Assembly (NCBI GenBank): GCA_050699055.1
Contig: JBOHCT010000024.1
Location: 1 to 29,989, forward strand
Direction of reading: 5' to 3'
Length of the DNA stretch: 29,989 nucleotides
Origin: JBOHCT01 sp050699055
GTDB taxonomy: Bacteria > Actinomycetota > Actinomycetes > Streptosporangiales > JBOHCT01
Shown here: positions 1 through 8,272 of the stretch, piece by piece
How the letters are laid out: each line of letters starts with the position of its first letter
Position numbering within the stretch: the first letter of the stretch is position 1
Position numbers and translations under genes: made by a program
The notes under the pieces: generated by a model
Seen by the model: the letters and a program-made list of their open reading frames with translations, nothing else
What the model was told of the DNA's origin: nothing
Databases searched by the model: none

Positions 1-2
1 GT

Positions 3-74
3 GTCGACGTCTCCGACCGCGGCACCCTGCGTGACGCGGCCCGGCGTTACTACCGCGACGAGTGGTCTCTGTGA
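3..74 (+). CDS. 3' end of an unidentified gene (partial)
   Basis: The third forward frame is open from the window edge and ends at TGA 72-74, giving 23 residues that finish RRYYRDEWSL. The last four bases overlap the GTG start of the next gene (GTGA), as expected for translational coupling, so this is probably the real end of the upstream gene and not a chance frame. The fragment is too short to assign a family. The coupled lipoprotein downstream suggests the two are co-transcribed. Confidence 0.5.
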   Translation, partial: VDVSDRGTLRDAARRYYRDEWSL

Positions 75-1039
75 GGATCGGTCGCCCGCTGCTCCTGCTC
101 ATGATGTGCCTGGCGCTGGCGATCGCGGGCTGCACGGGCGGCGAGCCGCAGCCGACGTCGTCCGGACGCGCGGTATCCCACCCCTGCGGCAAGGCCTCCG
201 ACGCGCCGGAGAGCTACGACCACGTGCTCTGGATCGTGTTCGAGGACACGTCCTACGACGAGATCATCGGCTCCGATGACGCACCGTACATGAACACCCT
301 CGCGCGGCGCTGCGGGCTCGCGACGAACTTCCGCGGCGAGACGCATCCGTCACTGCCCAACTACATCGCGGCGGTGTCCGGCACGACCCACGGTCTCGAC
401 ACCGACTGCGATGCCAGCGACTGCCCGCAGTCCGGCGGCACCCTCTTCGCTCAGGTCCAGGACGCCGACAAGCAGTGGCGGGTCTACGCGGAGTCGATGC
501 CTGACAACTGCTACAAGGAGAACACCGACGACTACGCGGCCAGGCACACCGGCGCTCCCTATTTCCAGTCGATCCGAGAGTCGTGCGAACACCGGCAGGT
601 GCCGATGGGCACACCGAAGTCGGGGACGCTGCACGACGCCCTGCACCGGGACAAACTTCCCGACTTCGCGCTGCTCGTCCCCAACCTCTGCAATGACATG
701 CACGACTGCTCCACCTCGACCGGCGACGACTGGCTCGCGAGCTGGATGCCGGAGATCCTCGCCAGCCCCGCCTACCGCGACGGGCGCACGGCCGTCTTCG
801 TCACCTGGGACGAAGGCAACGGAGGCGAGGACGGCCAGGACTGCTTGGGACCGGACTACGACGACAGCTGCCACATCGCGACGATCGTCGTCAGCCCCTC
901 GGTCAAGCCGGGGACGCGTGTGGACAAGCGTCTCGACCATTACGCGCTGCTGCGTACAACGGAGGAGATGCTCGGCATCGATCAGTACCTCGGACACGCC
1001 GAGGATGCGCCGAGCATGCGCGGGCCGTTCGGCCTGTGA
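71..1039 (+). CDS. Secreted phosphoesterase-family lipoprotein (PF04185-like)
   Basis: The 322-residue product starts with a basic N-terminus, a hydrophobic stretch and a lipobox (AIAGC, Cys 21), so it is predicted to be a lipoprotein on the outer face of the membrane. The mature part resembles the phosphoesterase / acid phosphatase family PF04185: an early VFEDTSYDEI segment, then THPSLPNYIA, then a late FVTWDEGNGG segment, which in this family supply metal and catalytic residues. Members hydrolyse phosphomonoesters or phospholipids, and the substrate here is unknown. Several Cys pairs (for example CDASDC, CNDMHDC) suggest disulfides, which fits export. GTG 71 is chosen because it overlaps the previous stop; a GTG at 62 is also in frame. 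It converges on the deacetylase gene ending at 1093. Confidence 0.85.
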   Translation: MRIGRPLLLLMMCLALAIAGCTGGEPQPTSSGRAVSHPCGKASDAPESYDHVLWIVFEDTSYDEIIGSDDAPYMNTLARRCGLATNFRGETHPSLPNYIAAVSGTTHGLDTDCDASDCPQSGGTLFAQVQDADKQWRVYAESMPDNCYKENTDDYAARHTGAPYFQSIRESCEHRQVPMGTPKSGTLHDALHRDKLPDFALLVPNLCNDMHDCSTSTGDDWLASWMPEILASPAYRDGRTAVFVTWDEGNGGEDGQDCLGPDYDDSCHIATIVVSPSVKPGTRVDKRLDHYALLRTTEEMLGIDQYLGHAEDAPSMRGPFGL

Positions 1040-1047
1040 GGCAGTGC

Positions 1048-1084
1048 GAGGCCCGCGGGGCCGACGCCCGCGAGGTTCACAAAC
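1048..1084 (+). repeat. 37-bp dispersed repeat, copy A
   Basis: This repeat lies in the short gap between the convergent phosphoesterase and NodB genes. It matches 29260-29296 in inverted orientation: 28 bases are identical in a row and 35 of 37 match overall. It contains a GGCC...GGCC hairpin core and ends in GTTCACAAAC (1075-1084). The same 10-mer occurs again at 15629-15638. Confidence 0.8.
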
Positions 1085-1092
1085 AAGCGCTG

Positions 1093-1911
1093 CTAGCTCT
1101 GACGGATTTCCTGCCTCGGCTCGGCGGCACCGGGCCACGCCGCCGTCTCGCGGACCCGGGAGCGCAGCCGCCGCGCCGTCCGCCACCCGATCGCGAACGC
1201 GGTGTCCTTCGGGTGGGCGACGTGGGTGCCGGCCCCGTCGAGCCAGCCACGGAAGCGGTCGAGGCTCGTGTACGCCGTGACGGCGAGACGCGCGATCGAG
1301 TACTCGGGATCGTCGGGAACGCTGAACGCGTTCTTGACGCTGCAGGCCGACTCGTAGCCAGCGGCCCGCACGATCTCGCGCACCCGGGAGTTGGAGTAGC
1401 CGTAGGGATAGGCGAAGCTGCGGATGACGAAGCCCAGGCGCTGCTCGAGGTCGTCTTTGCAGGCCTTGATCTCTTCGCCGGCCGCGCCCGGCGAGACCGT
1501 GTCGAGCTCGGGGTGAGTCCTGGTGTGGCCGCCGAGCTCGTGGCCCGTGGCCCGTAGCTCGTCCAGCTGCGACCACTGGAGCATCGCGTCCCCGCCCGGA
1601 CTGGGCCGTCCCATCGCGCCCGTGGTGATGTAGGTCGTGGCGGGTAGGTCGCGGCGGGCGAGCGCCGGGGTCGCCGCGGTCAGCGTGTCGGCGAAGCCGT
1701 CGTCGAAGGTGATGACGACGGGGCGCGGCGGCAGTTTCCGGGCATCCCGCAGGGCATCTCGCAGACCGGACACCGTGAGTGGCGTCCGGTCCGACTCGAT
1801 GACCGCGTCCATCTGCCGGGCGAACGTCTCCGGCGTCACGGTGTAATGCGCGATCCACGACGACGGGTCGGCCGACACGGAGTGGTACAAGAGCACCGGA
1901 ATACGGGTCAT
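1093..1911 (-). CDS. NodB-family polysaccharide deacetylase (CE4)
   Basis: The 272-residue product has the carbohydrate esterase family 4 motifs. The catalytic-base/metal motif is TFDDG (Asp 70-71), the metal-binding motif is HTRTH (His 129 and His 133), and an FAYPYG segment follows. Such enzymes remove N- or O-acetyl groups from sugars in polysaccharides or peptidoglycan. No signal peptide is obvious, and the N-terminus (RIPVLLYHSV) starts directly with the domain. The longer frame to 2079 is rejected because ATG 1911 has a perfect GGAGG (CCTCC at 1919-1923) seven bases upstream. It is the last gene of the minus-strand glycan operon, so its likely job is to deacetylate that polymer or its lipid-linked precursor. 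Confidence 0.88.
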   Translation of the reverse strand: MTRIPVLLYHSVSADPSSWIAHYTVTPETFARQMDAVIESDRTPLTVSGLRDALRDARKLPPRPVVITFDDGFADTLTAATPALARRDLPATTYITTGAMGRPSPGGDAMLQWSQLDELRATGHELGGHTRTHPELDTVSPGAAGEEIKACKDDLEQRLGFVIRSFAYPYGYSNSRVREIVRAAGYESACSVKNAFSVPDDPEYSIARLAVTAYTSLDRFRGWLDGAGTHVAHPKDTAFAIGWRTARRLRSRVRETAAWPGAAEPRQEIRQS

Positions 1912-2036
1912 GAGGTGGCCTCCAAAGTCACCGCGGAGCGGAGGAGCGGAGGAGCGGAGGAGCGGAGTCCCCGCGGAAAGCGGAGCCTGCGGAGCTTTTT
2001 CGTGGGGTGCAGCAGGAAACCGGGGTACTCGATCAT
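1908..2036 (-). CDS. Candidate 42-aa coupled small ORF
   Basis: The minus strand has ATG at 2036 and TGA at 1910-1908, with 42 codons between (start MIEYPGFLLHPTKKLRRLRF). Its ATG overlaps the stop of the upstream membrane-protein gene as ATGA, and its TGA overlaps the deacetylase ATG as ATGA. It therefore fills the apparent gap exactly and keeps the overlap pattern of the whole operon. The product is basic and Arg/Leu-rich, with no recognised domain. The second half is encoded partly by four perfect 8-bp repeats, a low-complexity origin that lowers confidence that the peptide has a function. It may be a translated leader that couples deacetylase synthesis to the operon. Confidence 0.45.
   Translation of the reverse strand: MIEYPGFLLHPTKKLRRLRFPRGLRSSAPPLLRSAVTLEATS
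1936..1967. repeat. 8-bp tandem repeat, four units
   Basis: Four perfect head-to-tail GAGCGGAG units lie inside the 42-codon ORF and just upstream of the deacetylase start. The unit length is not a multiple of three, so gain or loss of one unit would shift the frame of that ORF. Confidence 0.9.
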
Positions 2037-2473
2037 GGCGACGTCTCCTCACGCGGCCGATGGTGAGCACTGAGCGCACGGCTCGGCGGCAGCGACTGTG
2101 ATGGGGCCTGTGCTGGCGGCTGTGTTGGGGACCCGTCGCGTCGGTGTGCCGACACGGCGAGGGCCGCTACGCTCAGACCCGCGAGCCCGGCGAGCAGCCC
2201 CGTCGACGACCACAGGTGCGCGAGCGCCATCCCCTCAGCGGCCAGCGCCGCGATGGAGAGGCTCGTCGCGACGGCGAGCGTCAGCCTGGCGACGGGATCG
2301 GTGAGGCCGAGCAGACGTACCAACGCCATCCCCGGGCAGACGCCGACGAACCAGAACACCGCGGCCATCCGCAGCGGGGTGGGGGCCGCCGCGAGATCGA
2401 CGGCTAGCGCGAGGGCCGACGAGGCGAGGATCACCGGCGGCCACATCGAGGGGGACACTCGCGTCATCGCCAT
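2033..2473 (-). CDS. Small integral membrane protein of unknown function
   Basis: The 146-residue product has about four hydrophobic segments (roughly residues 12-30, 35-55, 62-85 and 90-108) and then a polar Pro/Ser/Arg-rich tail. I do not recognise a family. ATG 2473 is chosen because AAGGA lies five bases upstream and the ATG shares one base with the TGA of the preceding gene (TGATG); a GTG three bases earlier is also in frame. Its position between the polymerase-like fusion gene and the deacetylase suggests an accessory role in membrane-bound glycan assembly, by context only. Confidence 0.7.
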   Translation of the reverse strand: MAMTRVSPSMWPPVILASSALALAVDLAAAPTPLRMAAVFWFVGVCPGMALVRLLGLTDPVARLTLAVATSLSIAALAAEGMALAHLWSSTGLLAGLAGLSVAALAVSAHRRDGSPTQPPAQAPSQSLPPSRALSAHHRPREETSP

Positions 2474-5400
2474 CACCGTCCTTCACCTGAGGGCGTGGGG
2501 CCGGGCGTCAGACGGGACATCGGGAGGCGGAGGACGCCGACGTTCGCCTGCCCGGTCCCGTCGCCGGAGGATGGAGATGTCCCGTCTGTAGGGGAAGCCG
2601 ACTGCGTTGTCGGGCTCTGGGTCGGGCTTTGAGATGAGCCGTCGGTCGGGCTTGGCGAGCCCGCGTCACCGCCACCGGTCGAAGCCCCGCCGCCGGTCGA
2701 CCCGCTGGTGCCTCCGGTGGTGCCGCCGGTGCCGGAGGCCCCTCCGCCGGTCGTCCCGCCTGTGCCCGGCGGCGGGCCGGCCCCCGGCCCTGGCGCACCC
2801 GGCCCGGGCGCGGGGCCTTGTCCGCTCGGTCCCTGCGGGCCAACGCCCGCGGCCGGGTGACGCGCCGCTGGCGCACCGCTGTTCGGGAAGGGTCCCGGGC
2901 CCCCGCGCGGGACACCGGACTCACCGGGAGGAGAGGGACGCGACGCGCCCGGTGCCGCGGGAGACGGAGGAAGCCCGACCTTGCGGCGAGCCGCGGCCAC
3001 GCGCGGCGGGGGTTCGACGCGTTCCGCCGGCGCGTACCTGAAGATGGTGGCGTCCCTGTTGGCGTACACGACGCGGAACCGGGGGTCGCGAACCAGCGCC
3101 TCGTCCATCGTCCGCACGGCGCCCGGGGGGAACACCCCCGTGTAGCGCGTCGCCACGCCCTGGCTGCGCATCACCGCGACGTACGTCGGGCCGCCGCTCG
3201 ATTCCTCGCGCATGTCCCATAGGACCTGCCGCACGGGGTGGTCCGCGACGTCCTTGCGTCTGTTCTTCGGAAGGTCCGCCAGCCACGCGTACCCGTACGT
3301 CTCGTAGTGGGTGAACGCCCACGGCATGTTGCTGGTCGGACCGATGAGCAGGGAGCCGGTCGGGGCCGTGTCGTAGAACCACCGTGACGCGGCCACCTCC
3401 TGCGGCGTGAAGTAGTTCATCCGTTCCTTCCCGTAGTAGGAAAGGATGAACGGCTCGACGAGAGCGAGGCACAACGCGACGGGTATCCACGCCCGGCGGC
3501 CGTCGGCCAGCGCGGCCGCGGAGGAGTACACGGCCCGCGCGGCCAGCAGCGCGATAAACGGCAGGGCGAAGAGGAAGACGCGGAAGAGCATCTCCCCGCC
3601 GTAGCTGTTCGCGAAGATCATCGGGATCGGGGAGATGGCGAGCAGGACGGGCACGACGTCGCGGCACCCACGCCGCCGCCGAATCAGGAAGCCCGCGACG
3701 GCGAGCAGCCACAGCCCCGCCGACAGGATCCGGTCGGCGTAGTTCACCAGCATCTGCGCCGCGGTGGCGCTCGCGGGGGTGACGAAGTTCTTCTCTGTGT
3801 TGTCTGTCGGGTGGCCGATCGACTGGACGATCCAGTACAGGTTCTCGCTGAGGAACGACAGGCCCATGAAACAGATCCACGCGATGGTCATCGCGGCCGC
3901 GGCGAAGGGCAGCCAGCGCGGCCCCACATAGCGCGTGAAGACGAGCACCGCGAGCGCGGTCACGAGCATGAACGGCGTGAGCTGGTGGCTACTCGCGATG
4001 GTGACAGTACACACGAGGACGATGCCGACGAGCGCCGCGCGCTGCCCGGGGGTGGGCTCCTCGCGGAGCAGCGGCGTACCCCCGGCGAGCCACCGGACGA
4101 GGCGCGTACGCGCGTATCCCCGGTGTGGCAGGCGCCGCAGCCAGCGCAGGGCGATCGCCAGCACCGTGAGATACAGGAAGAAGGCGAACGCCTGGGGGGA
4201 GAAGTAGTCCTGCCCCACCCAGTTGCCCAGGTAGAAGATCATGACGGCGAGCCAGACGAGTCGCCGGTCGGACGTCATGGCGCGGAACAGCATGAGCAGC
4301 GGCCCGAGCAGGATGACCTCGAAGAAGACCGGCCCGAAGGACGCGTAGGCGAGCGCGCTGTGCAGGCCGCTCGCCTGCGTGAGGAACGCGTTCAGGGCGA
4401 AGAACCCCGGCCAGGCATGGTACGCGGACAGGTACGGGATGCTCGGGTCGACGCTGCCGTGCCTGACGATGTAGTCGACGATCCCCACGTGTTTCCACGC
4501 CCACGAGTAGCGCAGGGTGCCGTACAGGATGGCCGGCGTCGCGTGGATCACAACCAGGAGCGCGACCAGGTGGAGGGCGAGCGCCTTTCCCGGAACGCGG
4601 CCCCGGTGCACAAGGATCGGAAAGACCCCGACGAGGATCCCCAACGCCGCCCAGTAGGGCGCGGGCAGCACCGACACCAGCCCCGCGTCGTTCATGGCCC
4701 GCAGGTCGACGTGGCCGAGCGAGGCCCACCAGAGGCCGACGGCCACGGCGGCCGGTACGAGCGGCAGCGCCAGGGCCGCCGCCCGCCTCGCCATGCTCCC
4801 CGGTCGCGGTCCCCGCTCGATGCCCCCCGGTCGCGGTCCCCGCTCCATGCCCCGATCGACGACCCGCCTGGCGTGGCCGTAGGCGTACCCCCCGACGGTG
4901 ATCGCGAGGCCCACGATGATCGCGAACACGCGGGCGAACCCGTCGAGGCCCCGGCCGGTCAGCGTGTCGGCGACGCCCCGGAGGACCCCACGAGGAAGCA
5001 CCCGCCGTACGTAGGAACGCTCTGTCGTGAGCGCCCCACCGCGTCCGGCCAGCCTGGCCACCACCGCCTTGGAGGCCCCCTCGTGGAAGCAGCGGCGGGC
5101 GAAGTAGGCGAACGCGCACCGCTCAGCGGGCACCTTGTGCCTGATCACGGCGGCCGGCTGGTAGAGGATCTTCTTGCCGGGGAAACGGGCGTGCGCCCGG
5201 ATGCACAGCTCGGTCTCCTCGCCGCCGAGCGGCGTGTCGCCGAGCCTGCCGACCGCACTGTTGAAGCCGCCCAGCTCGCAGAGCACGTCCCGACGAAACG
5301 ACATGTTGCCGCCGAACACGTTACGCACGGCGACGCACTCCTCGGGCAGCCCCGCGTAGCTGCATCCGATCACCCAGTCGAACTCGCGGGGGAACCACCC

Positions 5401-5874
5401 CGGCCGCCGTGTCACCCACGCCGGGTCCGTGTACCCGCCCACGGCCATCACATCGGGGTCGCCGTACTCCCTGGCGAAGCGCTCCAGCCAGTCGGGCGCC
5501 GCGACCGCGTCGTCGTCGAGGAGCGCCACGACCTCGCCGTTCGCCGCCTCCACCCCGGTGCTGCGTGCCCCGGACAGCCCCTTGGTGTGGACGTTGGGAA
5601 CGACCGTGGCCCACGGCGCCTCATCGCGGAGGCGCTCGAGCAGCGGCTGGCAGTAGTCGACGACCACCAGCACCTCGCTGGGCATCAGGGTCTGGCCGCG
5701 CAGTGACGCGAGTGCGGCGATGATGTCGTCGAAGCGGCGCTCCGTGTAGCAACACACGACCACGGAGAAACGGAGGGCCGAGACCTCCGCGAAGTCGGTC
5801 GCCGGAGTCGCATCCGCGGCTGCCGTCGGCCCTTCGTAGGTCAGCGACTCTGCGTAGGTCAGCGATTCATTCAT
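2473..5874 (-). CDS. Fused GT2 glycosyltransferase and multi-spanning membrane protein with low-complexity tail
   Basis: This 1133-residue protein has three parts. Residues about 35-290 are a GT2 domain: FSVVVCCYTER strand, LLDDDA metal motif near 119-122, and GGEETEL near 217-223. It should transfer a sugar from an NDP-sugar in the cytoplasm. Residues about 312-850 hold many hydrophobic helices and resemble polymerase or GT-C-like membrane proteins (for example YFSPQAFAFFLYL). After a soluble segment, residues about 975-1133 form a Pro/Gly/Ser/Thr-rich tail, possibly exposed outside. The junction has two 27-bp repeats, and Met 361 (codon at 4794) looks like the old start of a separate membrane protein. 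ATG 5874 overlaps the upstream stop by eight bases; the open frame further upstream is only a shadow of that gene. It is probably the glycan polymerase or a membrane glycosyltransferase. Confidence 0.85.
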   Translation of the reverse strand: MNESLTYAESLTYEGPTAAADATPATDFAEVSALRFSVVVCCYTERRFDDIIAALASLRGQTLMPSEVLVVVDYCQPLLERLRDEAPWATVVPNVHTKGLSGARSTGVEAANGEVVALLDDDAVAAPDWLERFAREYGDPDVMAVGGYTDPAWVTRRPGWFPREFDWVIGCSYAGLPEECVAVRNVFGGNMSFRRDVLCELGGFNSAVGRLGDTPLGGEETELCIRAHARFPGKKILYQPAAVIRHKVPAERCAFAYFARRCFHEGASKAVVARLAGRGGALTTERSYVRRVLPRGVLRGVADTLTGRGLDGFARVFAIIVGLAITVGGYAYGHARRVVDRGMERGPRPGGIERGPRPGSMARRAAALALPLVPAAVAVGLWWASLGHVDLRAMNDAGLVSVLPAPYWAALGILVGVFPILVHRGRVPGKALALHLVALLVVIHATPAILYGTLRYSWAWKHVGIVDYIVRHGSVDPSIPYLSAYHAWPGFFALNAFLTQASGLHSALAYASFGPVFFEVILLGPLLMLFRAMTSDRRLVWLAVMIFYLGNWVGQDYFSPQAFAFFLYLTVLAIALRWLRRLPHRGYARTRLVRWLAGGTPLLREEPTPGQRAALVGIVLVCTVTIASSHQLTPFMLVTALAVLVFTRYVGPRWLPFAAAAMTIAWICFMGLSFLSENLYWIVQSIGHPTDNTEKNFVTPASATAAQMLVNYADRILSAGLWLLAVAGFLIRRRRGCRDVVPVLLAISPIPMIFANSYGGEMLFRVFLFALPFIALLAARAVYSSAAALADGRRAWIPVALCLALVEPFILSYYGKERMNYFTPQEVAASRWFYDTAPTGSLLIGPTSNMPWAFTHYETYGYAWLADLPKNRRKDVADHPVRQVLWDMREESSGGPTYVAVMRSQGVATRYTGVFPPGAVRTMDEALVRDPRFRVVYANRDATIFRYAPAERVEPPPRVAAARRKVGLPPSPAAPGASRPSPPGESGVPRGGPGPFPNSGAPAARHPAAGVGPQGPSGQGPAPGPGAPGPGAGPPPGTGGTTGGGASGTGGTTGGTSGSTGGGASTGGGDAGSPSPTDGSSQSPTQSPTTQSASPTDGTSPSSGDGTGQANVGVLRLPMSRLTPGPTPSGEGR
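4798..4851. repeat. 27-bp tandem repeat at the GT2/membrane fusion joint
   Basis: Two 27-bp units (4798-4824 and 4825-4851) differ at one base and encode two copies of an ERGPRPG-containing linker. They lie exactly between the GT2-containing part and Met 361 of the membrane part. Confidence 0.9.
5833..5868. repeat. 18-bp tandem repeat at the fusion-protein N-terminus
   Basis: Two 18-bp units (5833-5850 and 5851-5868) differ at two bases and encode ESLTYA-ESLTYE right after the start Met. The second unit overlaps the stop codon of the upstream flippase gene. Confidence 0.85.
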
Positions 5875-8272
5875 GTGCGAGTATCCGGAGGACGGCTTCG
5901 ACGTTGTGGCGCAGCCAGTAGCGGTTCGCCGCGTAGCTGGGTGACTTGGTGAGGTTGGCGGTGACGTGATGCAGCCAGCCGAGCAGCAGCAGTGCGCGGC
6001 CGCCGAGCGGCTCGCCCGGCAGGCACTCCTGAGCCGCCGCGAGCACCCGCTGCTCGTCGGCGCTCCATGGGCGGTCAGACAGGCGTTCCGCCACGATGGT
6101 GCCGAGCTCGCTCCCGCTGACCTGGACCGCGGTCGCGAGCAGAAAGGTGACCGGGTCCAGGGCCGGCATGCCCGTCCGCATTGCCTGTCCCCAGTCGACA
6201 ATGCCCGCCACGCGCGTACCGCCCGGGGCGACGAGGATATTGCCGAGGCAGTAGTCGCCGTGCGTCCACGCCACCGCCACACGACGCCCGGCGAGCTCAC
6301 CGCCGAGGAAGCAAGTCAGCTTGTCCACCCCGGCGCGCGGGTCCCCGGCGCGTACGGCTAGCGCATCGCGTACCTGGTCCGCACGGTCGTACACCCACCG
6401 GTCGAGCAGTGCGTCGTCCACCCGCACCGCCGCCGACGTGCGCCGATGCAGCTCCCCGATCGCGTCGACCGCGGACCCCACGAGCTGGCGCAGGGAACCC
6501 GTGTCGTGCAGGAGAGTCCGGCCGTCCACGGCAGCGAACCCGCTTTCGACCGTGAAGTAGCGGTCGTCCACCGTACCGGCGGCGAGGACCCGGGGAAGCA
6601 GCCGACGCCACTCGCCGAGAGCGTCGTCATTGTGCAGGGCGGCGAGAACTGTCTTCTGACGGGACAGGAGGGTCGAACCCTCCGGGCTCATGGTGAGCTT
6701 GACGACGGCCGCGCAGGGGTGGCGCTCGGATCCGGCGACGGCCACTGTGGTGTCCGAGACTGTCGAGAGCACCCGCCGGATGCCCCAGCGGGCAGGGTCG
6801 TCACCGTTCGCGCTCGGGACACGCGCGAGAAGTGAGGGGCCGAGCCCACGGATGACGGCGGCACGGCGGCGCCGGGTCGGGAGGTCCCGCAGGCCAACGA
6901 TGACGGGAGCGAGCTGCGGGAGGGTCGGCAGTGACGCGCCTGCCCGCCCATTGCGTCCTCGCGTGACGAGGACCGCCGCCGCCACGACGATCTCGGCGCA
7001 GAGCCAGGCCACGCCCACGCCGGTGATGCCCAGCATGGGCATCAGGAACAGGCTGAGCGCGTACACGAGCGCGCAGAGGCTCCCGAGCACGCTCACCACG
7101 ACACGCATGCGGCGGCGCACCCTGGCCTCGCTCACGGCGAGCGCCGTGACGGCGTTCGGGATCGCGGACAGAAGGAGCAGCCGCAGCACCATCGTTCCGT
7201 GCTCGCTGTACCGCGCGCCGAAGACCTCGAGCGCGAACGGCGCCACGATCACCAACACCGCGACGACGGGGAGGAGCAGGCGCAGGGTGTGCGCGAGCAC
7301 CGCCCGGCCGTCGCGCTCCACCTCCGCCTGCCCGCTGGTCGCGTGCGCCACGAGCGACTGGCCCATCGCCATCGGCACGAGATAGAAGGTGTACGCGATG
7401 TTCCACGCCATGGTGAAGACCGCGGTCTGGGCGGCGCCCACGAGGTCGAGGATGACGATCGGCAGCGCCCAGATGGCGGCCAGCCAGAAGAGCGACCCCA
7501 CGTAGTCCCAGAGCACGAAGCGGGATACGCCGCGCAGCGTCACGTTCTCCGCGCGCCGGGTCTGGGCCGTCCTCATATGCGCGGGGATCGCCCGCCCGAA
7601 GAGGTAGGCGTTCGTGCCGAGCATGGCCACCGCCATGGCCACCGTCCACGAGACGAAGATGCCCTCCCGCGGCAACAGCGCGACAAACACGACCACGAGG
7701 CCGACCTTGACGAGGGAGAACACCAGGTTCTCGATCGGTACGCCCGCCGCCTTCCCGACGGCGGTGAGGACGCCGTCCTGCATGGTGAAGATCGCCCAGC
7801 CCGCCGCCGAGACGACGAACCAGCCCGCCACGAGGGGTGTGAGGGTGAGGAAGGACAGGTCCGGCGCCCATACGTCGAGACCGGCGAGGAAGACGAGCGC
7901 GGCGAGCGCGGCGAGCCCCGCCCCAGCCAGGTAGGCGGCGCGGATCACCCGAAGGGCCCGCGCGCCCGCGGAGGGGACGAAGCGCAGCAGCGCGTCCGTC
8001 AGGTTGAGCTGGGCGATTCCCGCGAGGAACATCATCGCGGACACCGCGGCGGTGTTCTCCCCCACGACCTTCACGGGATAGGTGCGGGCGGCGATCACCC
8101 AGTAGAGAACACCGAGCAGGGCGGTCAGCCCGGAGTTGACAACGAGGGCGTGGCCGCTGCGATACAGCGGTCGGCGCCACACGGCCCGAAGGACGCCTGG
8201 GCGGAAACTGTCAGGCCGGGGGATGCCCGGCCGCCCGGCGCTCGGTGGAGCCGACGTGCCCTGGGCGGTCAC
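5867..8272 (-). CDS. Wzx-type flippase fused to an aminoglycoside-phosphotransferase-like kinase
   Basis: The 801-residue product starts with a polysaccharide-flippase-like region (about residues 40-445) of many hydrophobic helices with the typical early pattern of VVNSGLTALLGVLYWVIAAR. This class moves lipid-linked glycans across the membrane. The C-terminal part (about 500-801) is an APH/choline-kinase-fold domain. Its catalytic loop is HGDYCLGN (His 671, Asp 673, Asn 678), its metal motif is IVDWG (691-695), and DPVTFLLA follows. The kinase should face the cytosol. GTG 8272 overlaps the previous stop as GTGA and follows a GGGGGAGG tract, although the spacing is short. The fusion implies that a phosphorylation step is tied to export, but the acceptor is unknown. 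A flippase without the kinase lies at 20499. Confidence 0.87.
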   Translation of the reverse strand: MTAQGTSAPPSAGRPGIPRPDSFRPGVLRAVWRRPLYRSGHALVVNSGLTALLGVLYWVIAARTYPVKVVGENTAAVSAMMFLAGIAQLNLTDALLRFVPSAGARALRVIRAAYLAGAGLAALAALVFLAGLDVWAPDLSFLTLTPLVAGWFVVSAAGWAIFTMQDGVLTAVGKAAGVPIENLVFSLVKVGLVVVFVALLPREGIFVSWTVAMAVAMLGTNAYLFGRAIPAHMRTAQTRRAENVTLRGVSRFVLWDYVGSLFWLAAIWALPIVILDLVGAAQTAVFTMAWNIAYTFYLVPMAMGQSLVAHATSGQAEVERDGRAVLAHTLRLLLPVVAVLVIVAPFALEVFGARYSEHGTMVLRLLLLSAIPNAVTALAVSEARVRRRMRVVVSVLGSLCALVYALSLFLMPMLGITGVGVAWLCAEIVVAAAVLVTRGRNGRAGASLPTLPQLAPVIVGLRDLPTRRRRAAVIRGLGPSLLARVPSANGDDPARWGIRRVLSTVSDTTVAVAGSERHPCAAVVKLTMSPEGSTLLSRQKTVLAALHNDDALGEWRRLLPRVLAAGTVDDRYFTVESGFAAVDGRTLLHDTGSLRQLVGSAVDAIGELHRRTSAAVRVDDALLDRWVYDRADQVRDALAVRAGDPRAGVDKLTCFLGGELAGRRVAVAWTHGDYCLGNILVAPGGTRVAGIVDWGQAMRTGMPALDPVTFLLATAVQVSGSELGTIVAERLSDRPWSADEQRVLAAAQECLPGEPLGGRALLLLGWLHHVTANLTKSPSYAANRYWLRHNVEAVLRILAHE

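Noticed and set aside
1075..1084. GTTCACAAAC as half of a Rex (TTGTGAA-N4-TTCACAA) redox operator
   Set aside because: No matching left half is present at 1075, 15629 or 29260; the motif is part of a longer dispersed repeat and one copy lies in a convergent gap.
1912..2079. N-terminal extension of the NodB deacetylase to 2079
   Set aside because: ATG 1911 has a perfect GGAGG seven bases upstream and begins exactly at the conserved domain; the extension would read through repeat DNA and overlap the upstream gene.
3811..5706. Long open frame on the plus strand (631 codons) opposite the GT2/membrane fusion gene
   Set aside because: It is an antisense shadow typical of high-GC DNA. The translation is charged and low in hydrophobic patterning with no domain, while the minus strand has clear motifs.
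5875..6300. Extension of the GT2/membrane fusion protein to 6300
   Set aside because: The added residues are an out-of-frame reading of the kinase domain of the upstream gene; ATG 5874 keeps the operon overlap pattern.
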